NCBI RefSeq assembly: GCF_014638845.1
Contig: NZ_BMFP01000001.1
Span: 156,396 to 220,395, forward strand
DNA length: 64,000 bases
Source: Pontibacter amylolyticus
GTDB lineage: Bacteria > Bacteroidota > Bacteroidia > Cytophagales > Hymenobacteraceae
Reading direction: 5' to 3'
The notes beneath the pieces are model-generated. The model had not been told where the DNA came from, made no database searches, and saw only the letters and a list, made by a program, of their open reading frames with translations. Of the stretch, positions 1 to 8,483 are shown piece by piece (the stretch's first letter is position 1; the number at the start of each line of letters is the position of its first letter). A program made the translations under genes and the position numbers.

Positions 1-113
1 GGGGGTAGGGTCCCTCTTTCTTTTTATCAAGAAAAAAAGTAGGGCCCGCCCGGCCAGGGCAAGATACAAAGCAAAACAGGTTACTATACCTGCAAGTGGT
101 CTGCTACAGAGCG

Positions 114-176
114 CCTATACCTATACCTATACCTATACCTATACCTATACCTATACCTATACCTATACCTATACCT
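114..176. repeat. Tandem hexamer array (CCTATA)n
   Basis: A perfect period-6 run of about 10.5 copies of CCTATA (equivalently CTATAC or TATACC). The unit is the same word that is dispersed all over the window as TATACCT/AGGTATA, so this looks like a local expansion of that motif. It lies in the non-coding 1-244 stretch downstream of the last gene of the trp operon. I see no gene or clear terminator in the rest of 1-244. Confidence 0.97.
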
Positions 177-244
177 GGGCCAGAGGCCCCACCATAGCGG
201 ACACAATCGTGGACACTCACATCATACTACCGCATAACTTGCTA

Positions 245-1255
245 CTAAAACGATTCCCGAAGCTCAAATGCCTGTCGCATTCTTTTGATCAAACGCTCGG
301 ATTCCTGAAAATTCACCGTTTGCTGTCCATCCGAAAAAGCTTCCTCCGGCTTCTGGTGCGTTTCGTAGATCACGCCATCGGCTCCAGCCATGACGGCGGC
401 CAGCGACATCGGTTCTACATGATCCCGCAGGCCGATGCCGTGCGAGGGATCAACAATGACCGGCAAGTGGGTTTTAGCTTTGAGTACCGGCACAGCGTTC
501 AGGTCGAGCACGTTGCGGTAGGCGTTTTCGTAGGAGCGTATACCGCGTTCGCAGAGCATGATCTTTTCGTTTCCGTTCGAGAAAATGTATTCAGCAGCTT
601 GCAGCAGCTCTTCCAGTGTTCCGGAGATACCGCGCTTCAGAAGTACGGGCTTTTGCGCCTCACCCAGTGCATCCAATAAATTGAAATTCTGGCTGTTACG
701 GGCTCCCACCTGGAACACGTCTACATAATCCATCATGTCCTCGATCTGCGATACCTGCATGACCTCGGTGATGATCTTGATGCCGTTCTGTCTGCAATGC
801 TGATGGAACATGCGCAAACCCTCTAGCCCCATTCCTCTGAAAGCATATGGTGAACTGCGCGGTTTGAATACACCACCCCGCATGATCTTCACGTTGTTGG
901 CCTTCAGGTGTTCCACCACCAGCTCAATCTGACGCTCACTCTCAATCGAGCACGGACCGGCCATGATGCTGAAGTTGCCCTCTCCGATTACCACGCCGTC
1001 ACCCAGGTCGATGAGCGTCGGATTCACGCGCCATTTCCTGGAGATTAGTTTATACTCGTCGGATACGCGGTGGATGTCGGCCACGCCGGGCAGCTGGCCC
1101 AGGGTGCGGATGTCAAAATCCTTTTTGCCGATGCCGACGATGTAGTGTGCTTCCTGTGTTTTTACTTCATTGGCTTTAAAGCCTATACCTTTCACTTCCT
1201 GAAGTATCGCTTCCAGGAGCTCGGCAGGTATACCTTGTTGCAGTTGTATGATCAT
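245..1255 (-). CDS. aroF: 3-deoxy-7-phosphoheptulonate (DAHP) synthase, KDO8PS-like class with N-terminal ferredoxin-like domain
   Basis: Condenses phosphoenolpyruvate and erythrose-4-phosphate, the first step of the shikimate pathway (cytoplasm). The 336-residue protein has a small N-terminal ferredoxin-like domain (about residues 1-65) followed by the TIM barrel, with IMAGPCSIES, the KPRSSPYAFRG loop, LLKRGISGTLEE and IVDPSHGIGLRD, the signature of the single-domain KDO8P-synthase-like DAHP synthases. The start chosen is the ATG at 1255; the frame is open a further 40 codons upstream, but that part is out-of-phase trpA sequence. The ATG overlaps the trpA stop in an ATGA arrangement, so the gene is translationally coupled as the last gene of the trp operon. 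In family members such as that of Thermotoga the N-terminal domain carries feedback inhibition; which amino acid acts here is unknown. Confidence 0.93.
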   Translation of the reverse strand: MIIQLQQGIPAELLEAILQEVKGIGFKANEVKTQEAHYIVGIGKKDFDIRTLGQLPGVADIHRVSDEYKLISRKWRVNPTLIDLGDGVVIGEGNFSIMAGPCSIESERQIELVVEHLKANNVKIMRGGVFKPRSSPYAFRGMGLEGLRMFHQHCRQNGIKIITEVMQVSQIEDMMDYVDVFQVGARNSQNFNLLDALGEAQKPVLLKRGISGTLEELLQAAEYIFSNGNEKIMLCERGIRSYENAYRNVLDLNAVPVLKAKTHLPVIVDPSHGIGLRDHVEPMSLAAVMAGADGVIYETHQKPEEAFSDGQQTVNFQESERLIKRMRQAFELRESF

Positions 1256-2040
1256 GCGATTTCGTTCTGTTTGATGCTTTGAATAAATGTACGGATGTTG
1301 TCCTCGAGCATTCCCTCTTTGGCTATGGCCTTCACGAAAGCACTGCCGATGATGGCGCCGCTGGCATGGTTGCACGCCTGCGCGAACGTGTCGTGGTTGT
1401 GGATGCCAAAACCGATGATACCCGGATTGCGCAGGCCCATTTCGCTTACCCGCTCAAAATAAGCCTTATTGTTGACGGATTGCGCTGTGGTCCCCCCCGT
1501 CACTGAAGCCGAAGATACCATGTAAATAAAGCCGTTGGTGTGCGAGTCGATCTCCCGAATCCGTTGCTCCGGCGTCTGCGGTGTGATCAGGAAAATGTTG
1601 CTGAGGCCGTTTTGCTCAAACATAGTTTTATACTCCCGCACATAATCCGACAATGGCAAATCAGGCAAAATCAAGCCGTCTATACCTAGTTCGCTGGCTT
1701 TCCGGAGAAAACGCTCCACACCATACTGCATCACCGGGTTCAGGTAACCCATCAGCACCAGCGGTATCTGGGTATGCCGCCGGATGTCCTGCAGCTGTTC
1801 GAAAAGCTTCGGGATGGTCATGCCGTTGCCGATGGCGACATCGGAGCTTTGCTGAATGGTCGGTCCGTCTGCCAGCGGGTCTGAGAAAGGCATGCCGATC
1901 TCGATCAGGTCTACGCCATTTTTCTCCAGTTCGAGAATGCTCGGCACGGTGTCCTCTAAGTTCGGATAGCCGGCCGTGAAGTAGATCGAAAGTATACCTG
2001 TGGGCTTATGTGCAAAGAGTTGCTGTAATCTATTTTCCAT
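1252..2040 (-). CDS. trpA: Tryptophan synthase alpha subunit
   Basis: Cleaves indole-3-glycerol phosphate to indole and glyceraldehyde-3-phosphate, passing indole to TrpB inside the alpha2beta2 complex. The 262-residue TIM barrel contains [19 protein letters not shown], with the catalytic Glu and the Asp of the DPLADGP segment, and the phosphate-binding SVTGG segment. The ATG at 2040 lies inside the 3' end of trpB (11-base overlap), and its TGA overlaps the ATG of the DAHP synthase gene, so the three are coupled. Length is normal for the family. Confidence 0.97.
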   Translation of the reverse strand: MENRLQQLFAHKPTGILSIYFTAGYPNLEDTVPSILELEKNGVDLIEIGMPFSDPLADGPTIQQSSDVAIGNGMTIPKLFEQLQDIRRHTQIPLVLMGYLNPVMQYGVERFLRKASELGIDGLILPDLPLSDYVREYKTMFEQNGLSNIFLITPQTPEQRIREIDSHTNGFIYMVSSASVTGGTTAQSVNNKAYFERVSEMGLRNPGIIGFGIHNHDTFAQACNHASGAIIGSAFVKAIAKEGMLEDNIRTFIQSIKQNEIA

Positions 2041-3220
2041 CTAAGTTGAATCTGTCTAAGTAAGTTGCCAAATCTTTATCACCCCGTCCGGAAAGGTTGA
2101 TCACCACCACGTCATCCGGTTTTGCGCCCAACCTGCCGATCGCTGCCAGGGCATGGGCGGTTTCCAGGGCAGGTATAATACCCTCGAGTCGGGTCAATTC
2201 CAGCACCGCCTGCAGGGCTTCTTCATCCGTGATGCTCTCAAATATGGCGCGGCCGGATTGGTGCAGGTGCGCATGCAGCGGACCAACGCCCGGGTAGTCG
2301 AGGCCGGCAGAAATGGAGTAAGGCTCCGTTACCTGCCCGTCTTCTGTCTGCATCAGCAAGGTGCGGCTGCCGTGGATAATGCCTTCTTTGCCTAGCACGG
2401 AAGTGGCGGCAGATTCACCGGAGTCTATACCTAAGCCGGCGGCCTCCACGGCTACCAGCTTCACTTCAGGCGTATCCAGGTAGTGGTAAAAAGCACCGGC
2501 GGCATTGCTGCCACCGCCCACACATGCGACCACGTAATCCGGGTTCTCACTGCCGGTCTTCTCCAGCAGCTGCGCCTTCATCTCCTCGGAGATCACCGCC
2601 TGAAAACGGGCCACCATGTCCGGGTATGGATGTGGCCCCACCACCGAGCCGATGATGTAATAGGTGTCTTCCGGGTTGTTAATCCAGTCGCGGATGGCTT
2701 CGTTGGTCGCGTCTTTCAGCGTGCGACTACCACTGGTGGCGGGCACTACTGTGGCTCCTAACATCTTCATACGAGCCACATTAGGCGCCTGACGTTCAAT
2801 GTCCACTTCACCCATGTACACGATGCATTCCAGGTTCATTAGTGCACAAACTGTAGCTGTGGCCACACCGTGCTGCCCCGCCCCTGTCTCCGCGATGATG
2901 CGGGTCTTGCCCAGTCGCCTAGCCAGTAATATCTGCCCGATGGTATTGTTGATCTTATGCGCCCCGGTGTGGTTCAGGTCCTCGCGCTTAAGGTAAATGT
3001 TCGTGTTATACTTTTCGGACAGGCGTTTGGCAAAGTATAGCGGCGTCGGGCGACCCACATAATCCTTTAGCAAAGCCTGTAGTTCCTCCTGAAAATCCGG
3101 CTCTGCCATGATCTTCAGATAATTCTGGCGCAGCTCCTCCACATTGGGGTATAGCATTTCGGGCACATAAGCCCCGCCGAATCTGCCGTAAAACCCGTTT
3201 TCGTCTACTTGGTATTTCAT
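2030..3220 (-). CDS. trpB: Tryptophan synthase beta subunit
   Basis: PLP enzyme that joins indole and serine to give tryptophan. The 396-residue protein shows [11 protein letters not shown], the PLP lysine in [17 protein letters not shown], the phosphate-cradling GGGSNA loop and a C-terminal LSGRGDKD. The start is the ATG at 3220 ([20 protein letters not shown]), which gives the normal TrpB length; a longer TTG/GTG-type reading to about 3256 runs into the repeat-rich gap and is less likely. It overlaps trpA by 11 bases and follows trpF after a gap of about 95 bases that holds an inverted repeat. Confidence 0.97.
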   Translation of the reverse strand: MKYQVDENGFYGRFGGAYVPEMLYPNVEELRQNYLKIMAEPDFQEELQALLKDYVGRPTPLYFAKRLSEKYNTNIYLKREDLNHTGAHKINNTIGQILLARRLGKTRIIAETGAGQHGVATATVCALMNLECIVYMGEVDIERQAPNVARMKMLGATVVPATSGSRTLKDATNEAIRDWINNPEDTYYIIGSVVGPHPYPDMVARFQAVISEEMKAQLLEKTGSENPDYVVACVGGGSNAAGAFYHYLDTPEVKLVAVEAAGLGIDSGESAATSVLGKEGIIHGSRTLLMQTEDGQVTEPYSISAGLDYPGVGPLHAHLHQSGRAIFESITDEEALQAVLELTRLEGIIPALETAHALAAIGRLGAKPDDVVVINLSGRGDKDLATYLDRFNLDGK

Positions 3221-3242
3221 ATATTTTTTGATGAAAGACTGC

Positions 3243-3300
3243 TTGACAAAAGACAAAGGACTTTTTAGAGAAAGAGTCTTTTGTCAAAATGTCCTTTGTC
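3243..3300. repeat. Operon-internal inverted repeats between trpF and trpB
   Basis: TTGACAAAAGAC (3243-3254) pairs perfectly with GTCTTTTGTCAA (3276-3287), and GACAAAGGAC (3252-3261) pairs with GTCCTTTGTC (3291-3300), so two alternative hairpins are possible. The same words (gacaaaagac, cctttgtcc) recur in the hisC-hisB gap. The arms lack a terminal U-run, so it does not look like an ordinary terminator. Confidence 0.8.
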
Positions 3301-3315
3301 TAAATGTAAAATAAA

Positions 3316-3951
3316 TTAACTATTAACCAGCGCCATAAGGCGCCTCAGCTTCTCCACATCCTTCAGCCCCGGCTCCAGCTCAAAGCCACTGTTCACGTCG
3401 ATGGCAAAGGGCTTCGGACGGAGCTTTTCAAACTCCTTACTCTCCAGATTCTCCAGATTCAGGCCGCCGCTCAGGAAATAAGGTATAGGTGAGAAGTTGC
3501 CTTTGAGAATCTCCCAATCGAAGACAGTGCCGTTGCCGCCGTAGTTGTTGCCACGCGTGTCAAAGAGGAAGTACTCGCAGTAGCGCTCGTAGAGCAAGGT
3601 GTTCTGGAAGGAAAAGCGATCGTCTACCGAAAAGGCTTTAATCAGGCGTATACCTGCCTCCTGCAATTCCCGGCACTGACCTGGTGTTTCGCGCCCGTGC
3701 AACTGCACCAGATCCAGGCTATACCTCTGCACCATAGCGCGCATAACTTCGGTCGACTCATTTACGAACACCCCTACTTTCTCTATACCCTGCGGAAGCT
3801 CCGCTAAAAGTTCCGGTGTGATGGTGCCTTCGCAGTAGCGTTTGGAGCCTTCATAAAAAATAAAGCCCATGTAGTCTGGTTGCAAGGCGGCCACCTGCCG
3901 GATGTTGTCCGGTTCGCGCATGCCGCAAACTTTTATTTTCAGGTCTTCCAT
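3316..3951 (-). CDS. trpF: Phosphoribosylanthranilate isomerase
   Basis: Amadori rearrangement of N-(5'-phosphoribosyl)anthranilate to CdRP, third step from chorismate to tryptophan. The 211-residue TIM barrel has the catalytic Cys9 in KVCGMRE and the catalytic Asp131 in FLFDTRGNNYGGNG, plus the phosphate-binding SGGL and IDVNSGFELEPG segments. The start is the ATG at 3951; a TTG three codons upstream is also in frame. It sits between trpC (34 bases upstream) and trpB. A second TrpF-fold protein without these catalytic residues is encoded at 27793. Confidence 0.96.
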   Translation of the reverse strand: MEDLKIKVCGMREPDNIRQVAALQPDYMGFIFYEGSKRYCEGTITPELLAELPQGIEKVGVFVNESTEVMRAMVQRYSLDLVQLHGRETPGQCRELQEAGIRLIKAFSVDDRFSFQNTLLYERYCEYFLFDTRGNNYGGNGTVFDWEILKGNFSPIPYFLSGGLNLENLESKEFEKLRPKPFAIDVNSGFELEPGLKDVEKLRRLMALVNS

Positions 3952-3984
3952 GCTACTCAAGTCTTTTAATGATGTAGTACGAGC

Positions 3985-4809
3985 CTAGGACTGTGCCTGC
4001 TCAAGCGAAACACGCTGCTGTAGCTGGCGCAGCTCGCGGATGAACTCAGCTGCTGCCCGTTCCGGTCTGCCGTCTGTCATGAAGGTCTCCCCGATCAGGA
4101 AACCGTTGTAACCAGCCTCCTGCAACTCAACCAGGGTCTTTGGAGATTTCAATCCGCTTTCCGATACTTTGGTTATACCTGCCGGGATGAACTGTGCCAA
4201 TTCCAGCGAAAGGGCTACATCCGTTTGAAAAGTCTGGAGATTACGGTTGTTCACGCCTACAATGGTCACATATTCGCACAAGGTAGCTTCCAGCTCCTGC
4301 CGGGAATGCACCTCCAACAACACTTCGAGTCCGAAGGAGCGGGCGAAGGCGGCCAGTTGCTGGAGTCTTGCCGGTTCAAGCGCGGCAGCAATCAACAGAA
4401 TGGCGTCGGCTCCAATGGACTTGGCCTCCACGATCTGGTACTCGTCCACCGTAAAATCTTTGCGCAGGATCGGGCAGTAATTGTACTTGCGGGCAATCAT
4501 CAGGTCTTCGTTTTTGCCTCCGAAGAAATGGCTATCCGTTAGGATGGACAAAGCAGATGCACCCGCCTGCATGTAGCCAATTGAAGTCCGCTCCACGGAT
4601 ACATAGGGGTTGATGTCGCCTTTGGAAGGTGACTTGCGCTTGATCTCGGCAATGACGCCGCTCTTGTCGGGCCGCAACAGGTAGCGCTCCAGTGACAGGC
4701 AGGGCGTTTCAAAGTACAGGCTTTTTTCTAGCAATTTTACCGGGTATAGCGCTTTGCGTTCTTCTACCTCTTTGTATTTATGTGCGATGATCTGGTCGAG
4801 TATGTTCAT
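3985..4809 (-). CDS. trpC: Indole-3-glycerol phosphate synthase
   Basis: Ring closure and decarboxylation of CdRP to indole-3-glycerol phosphate. The 274-residue TIM barrel has AEIKRKSPSKGDI (catalytic Glu and Lys), LRKDFTVDEYQI with the catalytic Lys, VLLEVHS, VGVNNRNL and VSESGLKSP. Length matches the family. It is a separate gene, not fused to TrpF as in enterobacteria. It follows trpD after about 45 bases. Confidence 0.97.
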   Translation of the reverse strand: MNILDQIIAHKYKEVEERKALYPVKLLEKSLYFETPCLSLERYLLRPDKSGVIAEIKRKSPSKGDINPYVSVERTSIGYMQAGASALSILTDSHFFGGKNEDLMIARKYNYCPILRKDFTVDEYQIVEAKSIGADAILLIAAALEPARLQQLAAFARSFGLEVLLEVHSRQELEATLCEYVTIVGVNNRNLQTFQTDVALSLELAQFIPAGITKVSESGLKSPKTLVELQEAGYNGFLIGETFMTDGRPERAAAEFIRELRQLQQRVSLEQAQS

Positions 4810-4854
4810 GTTTTTTGGATTTTAAGATTTGGAGATTGGAAGTTTTGAAAATGA

Positions 4855-5865
4855 CTACGCCGTCACCATCTTTTGGTCGTTTATCAGCTTGTTAAATAAG
4901 GTATAGGCCCTGCCTGATTCAATGGTTTCTTTAGCTAAAGCAACTACATCAGGTATAGCGGTCTCGGGACGGGCGCAGTGGATGGCCATGCCGGCGTTGG
5001 CAGAGACCACGTCGGTTTGGGCAGCGGTGCCCTCGCCTTTCAGCACCTTCAAAAAGATTTCGGCAGACTCCGCTATACCTTCGCCACCCTTGATCTGGGC
5101 ATGTACCAAACGGCTTAAACCCAGGTCTTCTGCGTCGAGTAACTGCTCTTTGTTATCGGCAATAACCTTGAAGGGGCTCGTCAGGGAAATCTCGTCGTAG
5201 CCATCCAGGGTATGGAGGATGCTATATCGGATGTCGGGCTGCTGCTGGTAGAGGTAGCCGTACATGCGGGCCAGCTCCAGACTGAACACGCCCACCAGCT
5301 GTTTCTTCGGGAAGGCCGGATTCACCATCGGGCCAAGCATGTTGAAGAAGGTCTTCACGCCAAGGTCCTTCCGGATCGAGCCGACACTCTTCATAGCCGG
5401 GTGGAAGAGCGGCGCGTGCAGGAAGCAAATGTTATACTCGGCAATGCTGCGCTCCAGTTTATCGGTGTCGGTGGTGAACTGTATACCCAGGGCTTCCAGC
5501 ACGTTGGAAGAGCCGCAAGCGGACGACACACCATAGTTGCCGTGTTTGGTCACCGCGATTCCGTTTGCTGCTACGACAAAGGAAGATAAGGTCGAGATGT
5601 TAAAGGTATCCTTCCCATCGCCGCCGGTGCCGCAAAGGTCGATCGGGTCGTAGGCATCCAGTTCTACACGGTGGCACAACTCCAGCAAGGCATTGCGGAA
5701 TCCCTCCAGTTCCTCTACCGTGATGCTGCGCATCATGTAGACTGTCAGGAAGCTCGAGATCTGGCTTTGGTTATACCTGCCCGCGGCAATGTTTTTCAGC
5801 ACCTCCCGGGCCTGCTCCCGGCTCAGCGTTTTATGTTCGAATAAGTGGTTCAGTATTTCTTTCAT
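4855..5865 (-). CDS. trpD: Anthranilate phosphoribosyltransferase
   Basis: Transfers phosphoribose from PRPP to anthranilate. The 336-residue protein shows the helical N-terminal domain followed by the PRPP-binding glycine-rich DLCGTGGDGKDTFNIST and KHGNYGVSSACGSSNVLEALG segments and a conserved FFNMLGPMVNP. It is not fused to the TrpG amidotransferase. It is separated from trpG by a 77-base gap filled with repeats. Confidence 0.97.
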   Translation of the reverse strand: MKEILNHLFEHKTLSREQAREVLKNIAAGRYNQSQISSFLTVYMMRSITVEELEGFRNALLELCHRVELDAYDPIDLCGTGGDGKDTFNISTLSSFVVAANGIAVTKHGNYGVSSACGSSNVLEALGIQFTTDTDKLERSIAEYNICFLHAPLFHPAMKSVGSIRKDLGVKTFFNMLGPMVNPAFPKKQLVGVFSLELARMYGYLYQQQPDIRYSILHTLDGYDEISLTSPFKVIADNKEQLLDAEDLGLSRLVHAQIKGGEGIAESAEIFLKVLKGEGTAAQTDVVSANAGMAIHCARPETAIPDVVALAKETIESGRAYTLFNKLINDQKMVTA

Positions 5866-5872
5866 GTTCTTT

Positions 5873-5948
5873 TCGTATCACGACACACGTATCAAGTAGC
5901 ACGACTTTCAACTTTTAACTTTCAACTTTTAACTTTCAACTTTTAACT
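5873..5948. repeat. Composite intergenic repeat between trpG and trpD
   Basis: Two parts. 5873-5904 contains the phrase CACGACACACGTATCAAGTA, also present inverted in the hisC-hisB gap (about 10237-10266). 5905-5948 is three copies of the 14-mer CTTTCAACTTTTAA and runs over the trpG stop codon at 5943-5945. No reading frame or terminator is evident. Confidence 0.85.
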
Positions 5949-6506
5949 ATTCAACCAGTTCTTAATCATCTCCCGACCGTGCTCCGTCAGCACCGACTCC
6001 GGGTGGAACTGCACACCCCGCACATCATAGTCGCGGTGGCGGAGGGCCATGATGTTGCCGGTGCCGTCCACAGCTGTTGGCACCAGGCAGTCGGGTAGGT
6101 CTTGTTCTACCAGCCAGGAATGGTAGCGGCCGGTGTTGAATGTTTGCGGGAGGTTTTGAAAGAGCGGCTCCTCTTTGCAAACCACCTCAACGGGTGTCGC
6201 AATGGCGTGCCATACCTCGTTGCTGTTAAACAGCTTACCGCCGTATACCTCACCTATCGCCTGATGCCCGAGGCACACCCCGAACAGGCTCTTAGTGGGC
6301 CCAAATTCGCGGATGATTTCCTTCAGCATACCTGCTTCGTCCGGTATACCTGGTCCCGGCGACAGCATGATCTTTTCGAATTGAGACACTTCTTCCAGGC
6401 TTGTCTTGTCGTTGCGTCGCACGGTCACCTCCGCGCCCAGTTCCAGCAGCAGGTGCACCAGGTTGTAGGTGAAGGAGTCGTAATTATCGATAACCAGAAC
6501 GTTCAT
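5943..6506 (-). CDS. trpG: Anthranilate synthase component II (glutamine amidotransferase)
   Basis: Class I glutamine amidotransferase supplying ammonia to TrpE. The 187-residue protein has the oxyanion-strand LSPGPGIPDEAG, the nucleophile Cys in FGVCLGHQAIGE, and the His-Glu pair in GVQFHPESVLTEHG. Its start lies one base after the trpE stop, so the two subunits are probably co-translated. A single copy could in principle also serve para-aminobenzoate synthase, which is common in bacteria with few amidotransferases; that is inference. Confidence 0.95.
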   Translation of the reverse strand: MNVLVIDNYDSFTYNLVHLLLELGAEVTVRRNDKTSLEEVSQFEKIMLSPGPGIPDEAGMLKEIIREFGPTKSLFGVCLGHQAIGEVYGGKLFNSNEVWHAIATPVEVVCKEEPLFQNLPQTFNTGRYHSWLVEQDLPDCLVPTAVDGTGNIMALRHRDYDVRGVQFHPESVLTEHGREMIKNWLNS

Positions 6507-6507
6507 A

Positions 6508-7917
6508 TTAGTTGATCTCCTGTGCTAAGGTGAGGGCTTTGCGCAAAGCCAATAATTTGTTGTCCACTTCCTGCAGTTCGCTGTTCTCGTCCGATGCGGC
6601 CACGATACCGGCCCCGGCCTGGTAGAAGAGTTTGTAGTCCTTGCTGAGGAAAGAGCGGATCATGATGGCGCTGTTGAAATTGCCGTTGAAGTCCAGGAAG
6701 CCGATGCAGCCTCCGTAAAAGGAGCGGTTAGTCGTTTCGTACTGATCGATCAGCTGCATGGCCTTGTACTTGGGAGCGCCGGAAAGCGTGCCCGCCGGAA
6801 AGGTGCTGGCCACCATCTGCAGCGAGTCTTCCCGCTTGTGCAGCTGCCCCGACACCTTGGACACCAGGTGAATGACGTGCGAGTAAAATTGTATCTCCCG
6901 GAATGTCTCCACCTCTACCTGGTGGCCGTTCCGGCTCAAGTCGTTGCGGGCCAGGTCCACCAGCATTACGTGCTCGGCATTCTCTTTCGGGTCGGCCAAA
7001 AGCTTTTCGGCCAGGGCGGCATCGGCGGCATCGTCACCAGTTCTGCGAAAAGTGCCCGCTATCGGAAAAATGCTGGCCTTGCCGTCTTTGATCACCAACT
7101 GTGCCTCTGGCGAGGAACCGAAGATCTTGAAACTGCCATAGTCGAAGTAGAACAGGTATGGCGAAGGGTTGACAGAGCGAAGCGCCCGGTATACGTTAAA
7201 GTCATCTCCCTGAAAAGCCTGCTCAAAGCGGCGGGAAAGTACCAGTTGAAACACATCCCCCCTGAAACAATGCGCCTTCGCCCGTTTGATGTTCTGCAAA
7301 AAAGCCTCCCTGCCGATATTGCAAGCCTCCTCGCCTATCGATTTGAAGGTATAGCTCGGAATGTTGCGGCTGTTGAGCAAGGCCTCCAGCTGTGCGATGC
7401 CATGCTCCTCTTCCGTGCCATAGGTATGCGAGAAAATAAATGCCTCGTTGGTGAAGTGGTTAATGGCAATGATATAGCGGTACACGGCATAGTACAGGTC
7501 TGGCATCTGCTGGCGGTCGGCACGCAAATCAAGCTCAATGTCCTCGAAATAGCGCACCGCATCATAGTTCATGTAGCCAAACAAACCATTGCTGATAAAG
7601 TTGAAGCTGTTTTGCTGGGGTTCAAATCTGCCGGCAAAATCCGAAAGCCTGGCAGCTACATTTACGGCTTCGGAAATTTCTGTCGTTGCGCTGCTGCCAT
7701 CCGGAAATATTTCCGTCAGGATTTCATTCTCCGCCTTGATGCTCGCCATCGGACTGCAGCAGATGTATGAGAAACTGTTCTCCGCGCCATGGTAGTCTGA
7801 GCTCTCCAGCAGAATGCTGTTCGGGTAGCGGTCGCGTAGCTTCAGGTATACGCTCACCGGCGTGAGCGTGTCGGCCAGGAGGCGTTTATGCGTTGTCGTG
7901 ATTTTAAACTTTGTCAT
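6508..7917 (-). CDS. trpE: Anthranilate synthase component I
   Basis: Makes anthranilate from chorismate, the committed tryptophan step. The 469-residue protein has the chorismate-binding signatures FAGTLSGAPK-like FPAGTLSGAPKYKAMQLI and YQAGAGIVAASDE. The N-terminal LLES motif (residues 36-39), which in the family forms the tryptophan feedback site, is intact, so feedback inhibition is expected on top of attenuation. The start is the ATG at 7917; a TTG eight codons upstream would extend into the downstream flank of the attenuator and is less likely. First structural gene of the operon. Confidence 0.96.
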   Translation of the reverse strand: MTKFKITTTHKRLLADTLTPVSVYLKLRDRYPNSILLESSDYHGAENSFSYICCSPMASIKAENEILTEIFPDGSSATTEISEAVNVAARLSDFAGRFEPQQNSFNFISNGLFGYMNYDAVRYFEDIELDLRADRQQMPDLYYAVYRYIIAINHFTNEAFIFSHTYGTEEEHGIAQLEALLNSRNIPSYTFKSIGEEACNIGREAFLQNIKRAKAHCFRGDVFQLVLSRRFEQAFQGDDFNVYRALRSVNPSPYLFYFDYGSFKIFGSSPEAQLVIKDGKASIFPIAGTFRRTGDDAADAALAEKLLADPKENAEHVMLVDLARNDLSRNGHQVEVETFREIQFYSHVIHLVSKVSGQLHKREDSLQMVASTFPAGTLSGAPKYKAMQLIDQYETTNRSFYGGCIGFLDFNGNFNSAIMIRSFLSKDYKLFYQAGAGIVAASDENSELQEVDNKLLALRKALTLAQEIN

Positions 7918-7940
7918 CTTACAGATTTGAATTAAAAACA

Positions 7941-7974
7941 AAAAGCCTGCTGTTCAGGCGAACAGCAGGCTTTT
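7941..7974 (-). terminator. trp attenuator terminator
   Basis: A perfect 15-base-pair inverted repeat (7941-7955 with 7960-7974) around a 4-base loop. On the transcript the arms read AAAAGCCTGCTGTTC and GAACAGCAGGCTTTT, followed directly by TGTTTTTAATT, the form of a Rho-independent terminator. It lies between the leader peptide and trpE, where read-through decides operon expression. The 5' arm (positions 7958-7966) can alternatively pair with leader positions 8024-8032. Confidence 0.93.
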
Positions 7975-7996
7975 ATACCTTTGGCTATAGACTATA

Positions 7997-8086
7997 CTAT
8001 CTCTTCATAATATACATAGCGGGGCTGTTCACGAGACTTTGCGTAACGTGCCACCACCATGCAGTATGAAGAAAATTCTGGATCAT
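7997..8086 (-). CDS. trpL: trp operon leader peptide with three consecutive Trp codons
   Basis: A 29-residue frame from ATG at 8086 to TAG at 7997, beginning MIQNFLHTAWWWHVTQ. Three tandem TGG codons (8051-8059, residues 10-12) are the control codons. It lies between a good promoter and the attenuator hairpin, the classical architecture. When the ribosome stalls at these codons the downstream segment 8024-8032 stays free to pair with 7958-7966, preventing the terminator. When Trp is plentiful the ribosome reaches the stop, covers that segment and the terminator forms. The mechanism is inferred from architecture; the codons and pairings are seen directly. Confidence 0.9.
   Translation of the reverse strand: MIQNFLHTAWWWHVTQSLVNSPAMYIMKR
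8024..8032 (-). promoter_or_regulatory. trp antiterminator segment
   Basis: The transcript here reads GUGAACAGC and can form nine pairs, one of them G-U, with GCUGUUCGC at 7966-7958, the 5' arm and loop of the attenuator. The two structures are mutually exclusive. The segment is within the trpL coding sequence, 19 bases after the last Trp codon. Confidence 0.75.
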
Positions 8087-8126
8087 GTACTTTTTTGAAA
8101 ACGGGGAATATTGGAACCCTGTATTG

Positions 8127-8157
8127 CAAAGGTAAAGGCTAAACCGGGGAATACAAA
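8127..8157 (-). promoter_or_regulatory. Promoter of the trp operon (Bacteroidota -33/-7 type)
   Basis: On the minus strand TTTG (8154-8157), 19 bases, then TACCTTTG (8127-8134), an exact match to the Bacteroidota consensus TTTG-N19-TAnnTTTG. A start about 5-8 bases downstream would leave a 5' leader of roughly 35 bases before trpL. Confidence 0.85.
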
Positions 8158-8483
8158 TTCTCAGGAAAATATTTTTGATCAAATGCCTCCGGATTCCAAC
8201 CTGGCCTTCAAAAGCCGCTATACTTCTCCTGTATGATCCTGCCATACCTGGATTTGGGACAGCAATTCCTTATTTGGGAATATTTTGCAAAAGCGCCCCC
8301 CTGCTCCCTTCCAGTTAAACTTTGTTTGCCAGCTATTTGGAGCATCTCAGCTGGCATGCGTTGATTGGGTCTGATTTTTGAGAAGAACCAATTCCACTTG
8401 CGTGTATTTACCCTGGCCAATGGTTTGTATTAGAATCCAGGCCAGTAAATCGGGGTAGAGCTGAATATATTTGAGAGCGTGCT
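8158..8483. other. Intergenic region between trp promoter and STAS-like gene
   Basis: About 325 bases upstream of two divergent transcripts. I see no convincing gene; short open frames on the minus strand have no homology that I recognise. No exact TAnnTTTG element for the plus-strand gene at 8484 stands out. Confidence 0.5.

Noticed and set aside
114-176. CRISPR-like array
   Set aside because: Simple hexamer repeats without spacers; no cas genes in the window.
6838-7770. 310-codon plus-strand open frame antisense to trpE
   Set aside because: It lies wholly inside trpE, shows no recognisable domain, and similar antisense frames occur opposite many genes here.
7997-8245. 82-codon reading of the trp leader frame
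   Set aside because: The upstream part covers the promoter elements at 8127-8157, so translation must begin at the ATG at 8086.
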